Positions 15,179 through 21,240 of a stretch of 21,240 bases of DNA are shown here, piece by piece. A model generated the notes under the pieces. The model did not search any database. It saw only the letters and a list, made by a program, of their open reading frames with translations, and was not told where the DNA came from. Both the position numbers and the translations under genes were made by a program. The DNA is from Fibrobacter sp. UBA1765 (lineage in GTDB: Bacteria; Fibrobacterota; Fibrobacteria; Fibrobacterales; Fibrobacteraceae). The stretch's first letter is position 1. Every line of letters begins with the position of its first letter. Where the stretch lies: assembly GCA_002314675.1 (NCBI GenBank), contig DCGZ01000183.1:28231-49470 (forward strand), written 5' to 3'.

Positions 15179-15982
15179 TTAAGCTTGCAAAAATTTCAAG
15201 ACTCGTTCCTTGTAATCGCTCGCCTCGTCAAAGGCCGCGTGTCCAAAGTTCTCGTAAGTGTAGAATTCGCAAGGAACATTTTCTGATTTCAACTTTTCAT
15301 AAATCTTGACGCTAGCTTCATACGTAACGACATGGTCCTTGTCTGCACCGATCACAAATGTCGGGCACTTGACCTTGCCAAGGTCGTCATATACATTAAT
15401 CCCTGCGCAAGCTTCGGCAGTCACTGCAAAGCGGTGCAATTCCTCGTCGCTTAGATTCTTGAACATCAACAAGAGCGCCCTGCGATAACGCTTTGCAAAG
15501 GCTTCGCTATACACATTGTCGATAAAGGAATTCAAAAGATCTTCGACACGCTTTTCGCGTGCCATTACGGCCCAGCCGCCAATGACTTCAAGCTGGAGCG
15601 GTTCTGCCTTCGAAGAACTCGAGGCAAGCACCATCTTGTTTACAAGTTCAGGATATCCTACCGCAATGTGCTGCGCAATCATGCCGCCCTGCGATGTTCC
15701 AAAAATATCTACACGATCAATGCCCAGGGCCTTTATAGCTTCTGCAATGTCCCTTGCCATTTCTGAAACAGGGTAAACGTCGCCGATATTCTTTTTACGG
15801 TCAAACAGGTAAATCGTGTATTCATCTAAAAAAATCTTATAGGCTGCAGCAATTGTAGATACTGAACCTAGAACACTTTTAAGGCTCAAGCCAGGAATCA
15901 TGGCAAGAACTTTTTTGCCAGTCCCGAACTTCGCATATTCCATTTCAAAATTTGCAGTCTTTACCGAAAGAATTTCACCCAT
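15179..15982 (-). CDS. Alpha/beta-fold hydrolase
   Basis: A cytoplasmic protein of 267 residues with the full catalytic triad of the alpha/beta hydrolase fold: nucleophile elbow G95-T-S97-Q-G-G, acid in G-A-D-K-D216-H-V-V and His in F-G-H248-A-A-F. The early I-P-G-L turn (29-32) is the usual oxyanion region. Family members include esterases, lactonases and similar hydrolases; the substrate cannot be told. The start at 15982 has GGAG 8 bases upstream; a TTG two codons earlier is less likely. It follows the FIST-GGDEF gene by 50 bp on the same strand and ends in a clear terminator, so the two may be co-transcribed. Confidence 0.85.
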   Translation of the reverse strand: MGEILSVKTANFEMEYAKFGTGKKVLAMIPGLSLKSVLGSVSTIAAAYKIFLDEYTIYLFDRKKNIGDVYPVSEMARDIAEAIKALGIDRVDIFGTSQGGMIAQHIAVGYPELVNKMVLASSSSKAEPLQLEVIGGWAVMAREKRVEDLLNSFIDNVYSEAFAKRYRRALLLMFKNLSDEELHRFAVTAEACAGINVYDDLGKVKCPTFVIGADKDHVVTYEASVKIYEKLKSENVPCEFYTYENFGHAAFDEASDYKERVLKFLQA

Positions 15983-16032
15983 ATCCAAATCTCCTCGGAC
16001 AAAGAATATAAAAATTTCAGTTTAAAAAAATT

Positions 16033-17784
16033 CTAAAGAACGACAACCTTGTTCTTGCCAGTTTTCTTTGCCTGGTAAAGAGCGTCGTCTACACGCACGC
16101 AAATAGAATCGCTTGTGTCATCCTTTCTAAGTTCCGTTGCACCAAGGCTAATGGTCTTTCTGCCAACCGCCGGGAATTCAACTTCGGCAAAGCTTGTACG
16201 CACGGCTTCTGCAAATTCCACAGCTTCCTTGATACCCATATCCGGGAGCATGATCATGAATTCTTCGCCACCCCAGCGACCTGCATCTGCATCTGGAGCG
16301 TTTTCAAACGATGCCATTTGAATGCGCTTCGAAAGTCCGACAATAACGTTATCGCCTTCTGCATGGCCAAAGGTATCGTTAACCGACTTAAAGTTATCGA
16401 TGTCAATCATCACAAGAGACATCTGTTCGCCAGGATATTCGGCAAACCTATCCGAAATACGCTTTTGAATTTCACCACGATTGTACAAACCGGTCAAAGC
16501 ATCCGTTATAGAATTCTTTGTCATCTTGTTGTACATTTCTACAAGCTCTGCAGAAGACACGTTGGTAAAGTGGGCTAGGCGACTGATTACAGAAACCTTG
16601 CCGGCGCGAGTACCGTCATTAACGGTTGCGGTTCTAACCCTAGAAAGATCAGCCTCGCCTTCGCGCATGGCAACAGCCACAAGCGCCACGTTATGCAAGT
16701 GCACGACATTCCTTGCTCTTACGAATTCACCCGAGCCAAAAAAGCCGCATGTTCGCGCAAGGCTGTTGAACGGCGCGTTTTCCTTGTTTATATCGGCATC
16801 GCCCCAGAAAGTTCTTCTACCCACGCCCGAATACAAGTGGATAGCTTCTGGGCAAAATTTTGCAAGCTTTGACGTTTCGACAGTAACACTTTCCATAATG
16901 GATTGCGGGTCACCATACGCGATTCTTGTAATGGAGCCGTTCTCCATGTCAGAAGCAAGCAGCAAGGCTCCGTTTTCGGAACATGCCATAGGCGAACGCA
17001 AAAGGTTTTCGCCATTGTCATAATAGAATAGCGGAAACTCCAAAGTATTGCTGAAAAAATAATAGTCGTTCTGGATATTTAAATATTTGGAATATGCTTC
17101 AAATGCTGGCTTGCCATCAAGTTCATGAAGCACATTGCCATCGGCCTTCGTAACGGTAAAAGGCTTTCCGAGAGGTTTCCACCCAGACACCTTCGCCGTT
17201 TCAATATGCAAGTCTTCACCGCCATAAAGTATAAATACAACGGACTCGTCAGAAAAACCGCACATATTTGAAAATACATACGCCGGGCTTTCTTCACCGA
17301 CCTGGCCAGCAACACCGCCAAAAACCTGCACTCCGCGACGAAGCTTGCTAAGCCCATTGCAAAAATGAGTAAGCGAGATTCCCTTTGAAACAAGCAGGAT
17401 TCCAACAGCAGAAACCCAAGGTCTCTTTTCAACTTCACGAATAAGATCTTCGGCTACAGGACCAGCAGACTCTTCATTCAATACATACTGCAAAATACCG
17501 ATTCGCGTAGATTCGCTTTCAAATACGGAACACGCAATCGTAACGCTACCGCCAGAAAAGGCACCAGAAACAATGCTACCATTGCAAGAACCACCTACGC
17601 AGAACGCGTCCGGGAAATGCTCTACAATGGTATTGCAAACCACATTCAGCTGTTCAAAATCAGTTTGCTCAGAATAAATATGAAATAGCAGCTTTACCGG
17701 CTTGTTTCCACGAAACTTACCTATGCGCAGAAGAATATCTTCTAGCTGCCTTGGACTTTCATACGTAAACTGAATCTGCTTCAT
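16033..17784 (-). CDS. FIST-domain sensor diguanylate cyclase (GGDEF)
   Basis: A soluble protein of 583 residues without membrane segments. Residues about 30-225 match the FIST_N sensory domain (strands such as A-F-C-V-G-G-S-C-N-G and G-V-Q-V-F-G-G-V-A-G), about 230-370 fit FIST_C, and about 425-583 form a GGDEF domain. The active-site loop is R-W-G-G-E-E-F (GGEEF at about 505-509), and D-I-D-N-F-K-x-V-N-D is intact, so it should make cyclic di-GMP from GTP. The inhibitory RxxD site just before the loop is absent, which suggests no product feedback. FIST domains are thought to bind small ligands such as amino acids. No Shine-Dalgarno is seen at the start. Confidence 0.92.
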   Translation of the reverse strand: MKQIQFTYESPRQLEDILLRIGKFRGNKPVKLLFHIYSEQTDFEQLNVVCNTIVEHFPDAFCVGGSCNGSIVSGAFSGGSVTIACSVFESESTRIGILQYVLNEESAGPVAEDLIREVEKRPWVSAVGILLVSKGISLTHFCNGLSKLRRGVQVFGGVAGQVGEESPAYVFSNMCGFSDESVVFILYGGEDLHIETAKVSGWKPLGKPFTVTKADGNVLHELDGKPAFEAYSKYLNIQNDYYFFSNTLEFPLFYYDNGENLLRSPMACSENGALLLASDMENGSITRIAYGDPQSIMESVTVETSKLAKFCPEAIHLYSGVGRRTFWGDADINKENAPFNSLARTCGFFGSGEFVRARNVVHLHNVALVAVAMREGEADLSRVRTATVNDGTRAGKVSVISRLAHFTNVSSAELVEMYNKMTKNSITDALTGLYNRGEIQKRISDRFAEYPGEQMSLVMIDIDNFKSVNDTFGHAEGDNVIVGLSKRIQMASFENAPDADAGRWGGEEFMIMLPDMGIKEAVEFAEAVRTSFAEVEFPAVGRKTISLGATELRKDDTSDSICVRVDDALYQAKKTGKNKVVVL

Positions 17785-17952
17785 TTTTTATTCATTGGGT
17801 ATTGCGGACATCAAAGATAAATAATAACAAAGACTTTAAATGTTAAAAAAGGGCTTACTTACATATTATGGAAAAATAATCCACGTTTTTATCGAATATT
17901 AGACTGGGGAAAATCAAAGACACCAAATAAATAAGCAGATTTTAAGCTTTTT

Positions 17953-18666
17953 TTACGATTCCAGTTTCCAGCCGCAGTCGTTATGGTATACCATTTGGCG
18001 GGTCATGCCGCCATCGATGCAGATGTTTTCGCCCGTAATGAACCCGGCCCTGTCGCTAGCTAAGAACAGCACCATGTTGGAAATGTCAAACGGGTTGCCC
18101 ACACGACCAGCAGGCTGTTGGGTAGCGTCAGGACCTTCGTAAACCGTAAAGTCCGTATCGATCCAGCCCGGCGAAATGGAATTCACCCGGACGCCTCGCC
18201 CACCGAGGCTCACTGCCAAAGCATGAGTGAGGGCAGCGATACCGCCCTTGGCCGCCGTATAGCTTTCGGTCTGGGGCTGGCTCATGCGATCGCGGGATGA
18301 GGAAATGTTGATGATGGAAGCGCCCTTTTTAAAATGTGGTGCAAAAAGTTTAGCCAAGTAAAACGGTGCGGTCACACCTACAGCCAAGGCATAGCTGAAT
18401 TCCTCATAGGAACATTCATCAATGCCCTTCATCAAGGGCAGGGCGTTGTTCACCAGAACATCCACATGGCCATATTTTTCAATGACAAAGGTCGCAAACT
18501 TTTCCAGGACATCCTTCTTGGAAAGGTCCCCTACAAAGGAATCGTTTTCACGAATGTCTATAAAAACAACCTTCGCGCCTTCACGTTCAAATTCGCTAAC
18601 GATGGTCTTACCGATGCCATGGGCACCGCCTGTCACAACAACTACTTTATCCTTAAAACCGTTCAT
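17953..18666 (-). CDS. Classical short-chain dehydrogenase/reductase (SDR)
   Basis: A protein of 237 residues with all classical SDR motifs: T-G-G-A-H-G-I-G (12-19), D37 at the end of strand 2, N-N-A (73-75), I-S-S-S around 121-124 and Y136-x-x-x-K140, then P-G-W-I-x-T. An acidic residue at position 37 indicates NAD(H) rather than NADP(H). The substrate is unknown. The second of two adjacent Met codons is chosen as start because AAGGA then lies 6 bases upstream; the first is at 18669. The end, G-G-M-T-R-Q-M-V-Y-H-N-D-C-G-W, is longer than in most classical SDRs. It follows the membrane protein gene by 14 bp, so the two form an operon. Confidence 0.9.
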   Translation of the reverse strand: MNGFKDKVVVVTGGAHGIGKTIVSEFEREGAKVVFIDIRENDSFVGDLSKKDVLEKFATFVIEKYGHVDVLVNNALPLMKGIDECSYEEFSYALAVGVTAPFYLAKLFAPHFKKGASIINISSSRDRMSQPQTESYTAAKGGIAALTHALAVSLGGRGVRVNSISPGWIDTDFTVYEGPDATQQPAGRVGNPFDISNMVLFLASDRAGFITGENICIDGGMTRQMVYHNDCGWKLES

Positions 18667-18680
18667 CATATTTCCTTGTT

Positions 18681-19271
18681 TTATTCAGCTAAACGGTATG
18701 TATCAGGCGAAAAAATCTGAATCAAGATATCACCCTGATAAACCGTGTAATATTCCTGCCTGACAAAAGCGGCGTTATATTTTTTTGAACCCACCATAAA
18801 CGAGGAACCGCTGCTAAACAGCAAGTGGTAAGAGGTTCCGCTTTTTGATCCATGAGACTTATACTTATCGACGACGAATTCCTTATGGAGTTCAGGCTCC
18901 GCCTTTAACCTTGTGGGGAAATCCAGATTAGGGACAATAGAGGCCGAAAGGCCTATAACAGGAAACACAATGAGTGCACAACCCAGATTCCATTTTTTGT
19001 GATTCTCTTCAAACCTTGGAAACTTGTATTTGAGGGCGATGTAAATGCAAATGGCTATTCCAAAGGTGACGGCAAGTACAGCGGATGCGTCCTGGATGAT
19101 TTCATAATTTTTGTACTGAACCAGCAACTTCAAGAAGTCATTATTGATTACATACCCAAGTTCCGGCAAGGAATGGATTTTCAAAGTCGTAACAAGACAG
19201 ATCACGCAACAGACCGCAATCACCGTAACGTAGGCAATAACAAAATTATCTTTTAAAATGTGTTTTTTCAT
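18681..19271 (-). CDS. Membrane protein of unknown function
   Basis: A protein of 196 residues with three likely membrane helices (about 10-30, 59-83 and 95-115) and a polar C-terminal part of about 80 residues rich in Ser, Lys and Tyr, with short strands. I recognise no family. The frame stays open to 19550, but that part runs antisense through the divergent gene and has no start features; the Met at 19271 is the only one near the intergenic space. No Shine-Dalgarno is visible. It is transcribed ahead of the SDR gene and divergently from the U32-like gene, with a 53 bp spacer. Confidence 0.65.
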   Translation of the reverse strand: MKKHILKDNFVIAYVTVIAVCCVICLVTTLKIHSLPELGYVINNDFLKLLVQYKNYEIIQDASAVLAVTFGIAICIYIALKYKFPRFEENHKKWNLGCALIVFPVIGLSASIVPNLDFPTRLKAEPELHKEFVVDKYKSHGSKSGTSYHLLFSSGSSFMVGSKKYNAAFVRQEYYTVYQGDILIQIFSPDTYRLAE

Positions 19272-19324
19272 ACCATGGTAAATATAAATTTCAAATATTC
19301 TATTTTGTGCATTAAGGATTGCAA

Positions 19325-20284
19325 ATGAAAGTTTTTTACCATCTTCCCGGGCTATTCGAATTCTACGATCTGTACAAGGCGTTTCTGCCGCTGTTCCGTA
19401 AACATCGGGAGTGGTTCTATGATTGGTGCGAAATCGGTTCCATTTATGGGGCTCCCGCCGACTGTATCTGGGGCGGAGGCCGCGTTGGCTTTGGGGACGA
19501 GCCTGCGGAACGGGTGGCGGAGCTTTTAAAGGAATATGGGATTTCTGCAAGATTGACTTTTAGCAATTCCCTGTTAAGGGAAGAACATCTTTCGGATGCA
19601 AGGTGCAACGAACTTTGCAGGATGTTTGAAAATAACGCAGGGGAACGCGGCAATAATCAGAATCTCGCAAGTAGAAAAAGTGCCGGGTATAACTCAGGCA
19701 GGGACTGCGCGCAAAACGGCATCATCGTTCATTCCGACATTCTGCTGAATTATTTGCAGAAAAAATATCCGGGGTTCTATTTCGTCTCTTCCACAACAAA
19801 GGTCATTACGGATTTCGCGCTATTCCGGCAAGAATTGGACCGTGACGAATTTCGTTATGTTGTTCCTGATTTTAGACTGAACAAGGAACTAGATAGGCTC
19901 GCCGCGCTCACCGCCACCCAAAAACAAAAAGTGGAATTTCTTTGCAATGAATGTTGCTGGTTTGGTTGCCAGGATCGAAAGATTTGTTACGAAAACGTTA
20001 GCCGTAAAAATCTCGGAGAAGATTGCAAGGACCATATTTGCAGATCACCTGGAGCCAAGAAGGGCTACCGTTTTTCCGATGTCATGAAAAATCCAGGCTT
20101 TATCGGAATTGAAGACATTCAAAATATTTACGCACCAGCAGGATTCTCCCAATTCAAAATTGAAGGTCGCAGTCTAGGCAGCGCATTGATTCTGGAATTT
20201 CTGCTTTTCTATATGGTCAAGCCAGAATACCAACTGAACGTTCGAGAAGAAATCTATCTGGACAGTACGCTGGATTTATTCTAG
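19325..20284 (+). CDS. Cysteine-rich protein, possibly related to the U32 peptidase-like family
   Basis: A cytoplasmic protein of 319 residues, start fixed by AAGGA 6 bases before ATG. A cluster of Cys spans residues 207-239: C207-x-x-C210-C211-x3-C215, C221, C234 and C239, which could hold an iron-sulfur cluster. The layout of an N-terminal part with alternating strands and helices, a V-P-D-F-R-L-N-K-E-L-D stretch, then a Cys-rich F-L-C-N-E-C region resembles U32 proteins such as UbiU/UbiV, but this is from memory and weak. Residues about 101-130 (Gly-, Asn-, Ser-, Arg-rich) look like an insertion. The job is unknown; context with two reductase-type genes and a LysR regulator suggests a metabolic enzyme. 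Confidence 0.7.
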   Translation: MKVFYHLPGLFEFYDLYKAFLPLFRKHREWFYDWCEIGSIYGAPADCIWGGGRVGFGDEPAERVAELLKEYGISARLTFSNSLLREEHLSDARCNELCRMFENNAGERGNNQNLASRKSAGYNSGRDCAQNGIIVHSDILLNYLQKKYPGFYFVSSTTKVITDFALFRQELDRDEFRYVVPDFRLNKELDRLAALTATQKQKVEFLCNECCWFGCQDRKICYENVSRKNLGEDCKDHICRSPGAKKGYRFSDVMKNPGFIGIEDIQNIYAPAGFSQFKIEGRSLGSALILEFLLFYMVKPEYQLNVREEIYLDSTLDLF

Positions 20285-20324
20285 CATAGCAGCATTTTTA
20301 AGTACGCGCCCGCTCTGCGAAAAT

Positions 20325-20330
20325 TATATT
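20325..20330 (+). promoter_or_regulatory. Possible -10 box directly before the LysR gene
   Basis: TATATT ends 7 bases before the ATG at 20338, and no Shine-Dalgarno is present. If real, transcription would start at or next to the start codon, giving a leaderless mRNA. No -35 is recognisable. Confidence 0.3.
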
Positions 20331-20337
20331 TCTGCTT

Positions 20338-21216
20338 ATGGAACTTCGGACCCTCAAATACTTCTTAGCCGTCGCCCAGGAAGAAAGCATTTCCAAGGCG
20401 GCAAGCGACGTACTGTTCGTCACCCAGCCTACCCTTTCCCGCCAAATGCAGGAACTGGAAGAAGAGCTGGGCGTAAAACTGTTTGAGCGTTCCAACAAGA
20501 AGACCATCCTTACCGAAGACGGCATTCTCTTCCGCAAGAGAGCCGAGGAAATCGTGGCCCTTGCAGAACGCACCGCAAGCGAATTTAAGGACGCAAGCCA
20601 GCAGGAACTTACCGGCGACATTTTCGTAGGCGGTGGCGAAACCGACGGCATGCGAGTCATCGCCAAAGTCTTCAAGAAATTCAACGAAAGACATCCCCAA
20701 GTCCGTCTGAACCTTTTCAGCGGAAACGCCGCAGACGTGACCGAAAAACTGGACCAGGGCTTACTGGATTTCGGCATTCTCATCGAGCCTGTAAACAAGC
20801 AGAAGTACGATTATCTCGCCCTGCAAAGCAAAGACACCTGGGGGCTTCTCGTTCGCAGAGATTCGGAACTTGCAGAACGCAAATTTATAAGGCCCGCAGA
20901 CCTAACGAAAATTCCGCTGATTGTTTCTAGGCAATCCTTCAGGAGCAACGAATTTTCCGGCTGGCTGGGCCGCATTCCCCTAAATGTCATCGCCACTTAC
21001 AACCTGCTCTTTAACGCATCCCTCATGGTAAAGGAAGGTGTGGGTTGCGCCCTCTGCCTAGACAAAATCATCAGCACTTCTGAAGATAGCGAGCTGAAGT
21101 TCATCCCCTTGCGCCCCGCACGAGAAGTGGGCCTGGTAGCCGTCTATAAAAAGAACGCCGCCTTCAGTAAGCCGGCAGCGCTCTTCCTGGAAATGCTCAA
21201 GCAGGAACTGGAATAA
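20338..21216 (+). CDS. LysR-family transcriptional regulator
   Basis: A protein of 292 residues, normal length for the family. The N-terminal winged helix-turn-helix (about 1-60) has the standard L-x-Y-F-L-A-V-A and T-Q-P-T-L-S-R-Q-M-Q-E-L-E-E-E-L-G-x-x-L-F-E-R sequence; a linker helix follows, and the rest is a periplasmic-binding-like effector domain. It binds DNA as a tetramer and responds to a small molecule. It lies 53 bp after the U32-like gene on the same strand and probably controls the local cluster (SDR, membrane protein, U32-like protein), possibly from the 53 bp divergent spacer at 19272-19324. Base composition looks richer in G and C than in sbcDC. Confidence 0.95.
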   Translation: MELRTLKYFLAVAQEESISKAASDVLFVTQPTLSRQMQELEEELGVKLFERSNKKTILTEDGILFRKRAEEIVALAERTASEFKDASQQELTGDIFVGGGETDGMRVIAKVFKKFNERHPQVRLNLFSGNAADVTEKLDQGLLDFGILIEPVNKQKYDYLALQSKDTWGLLVRRDSELAERKFIRPADLTKIPLIVSRQSFRSNEFSGWLGRIPLNVIATYNLLFNASLMVKEGVGCALCLDKIISTSEDSELKFIPLRPAREVGLVAVYKKNAAFSKPAALFLEMLKQELE

Positions 21217-21240
21217 ATAACAAGATCACCAGTTTTCAAA

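Noticed and set aside
17785..17952. Small gene in the FIST-GGDEF/SDR spacer
   Set aside because: 168 bp, AT-rich, with no reading frame carrying a ribosome site or recognisable peptide; it is best read as promoter and untranslated DNA.
19272..19550. N-terminal extension of the membrane protein
   Set aside because: The extra 93 codons overlap the divergent gene, are rich in Arg and Pro and lack a start signal; the Met at 19271 fits a normal membrane protein start.
1..21240. CRISPR array, transposase, integrase or prophage
   Set aside because: No regularly spaced repeats and no translated product with transposase, recombinase or phage motifs was found. The tRNA at the left edge is not followed by an integrase within the window.

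Overview
The window looks like chromosome from Fibrobacter (phylum Fibrobacterota) or a very close relative. The strongest single clue is the small lipoprotein at 9764-10090, whose N-terminus is a lipobox followed by Gly-Asp-Asp and a polyserine run. That is a style typical of Fibrobacter lipoproteins. Moderate GC content, tRNA without encoded CCA and a mix of strong Shine-Dalgarno genes with genes lacking one are compatible, but they do not prove the genus. I could not run any database search.

Layout. 1-59: the 3' end of a tRNA and its terminator. 89-1954 (minus): a two-gene set of a macro-domain protein with a C-terminal HTH-like domain and a small von Willebrand factor A (vWA) protein, separated by a 120 bp spacer with a palindrome and a -10-like box. 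2054-3063 (minus): azlC-azlD, a branched-chain amino-acid exporter pair. 3150-4509 (plus): a 2[4Fe-4S] ferredoxin overlapping a geranylgeranyl-reductase-family flavoprotein. 4510-4903: non-coding, with an AT-rich palindrome and a 92 bp repeat-like element with terminal inverted repeats. 4904-7973 (minus): a likely transcription unit of two short-chain ChrA subunits, an SGNH hydrolase, a beta-barrel-like exported protein and an atypical SDR. 8008-9684 (plus): a GH13 alpha-glucosidase with a clear terminator. 9764-10090 (minus): the lipoprotein, apparently shortened by a 10 bp tandem duplication. 10197-15015 (minus): sbcD-sbcC, the double-strand-end nuclease. 15179-17784 (minus): a FIST-GGDEF diguanylate cyclase followed by an alpha/beta hydrolase and a terminator. 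17953-21216: a membrane protein and a classical SDR (minus), divergent from a cysteine-rich U32-like protein and a LysR regulator (plus).

How they fit together. Most of the window is ordinary housekeeping and accessory metabolism. The parts most likely to hold little-described biology are the macro/vWA pair with its palindromic spacer, the translationally coupled lipo-SGNH hydrolase and barrel protein, the ferredoxin/flavoprotein couple, and the SDR/membrane/U32-like/LysR cluster. No CRISPR array, transposase, integrase or phage gene was seen.
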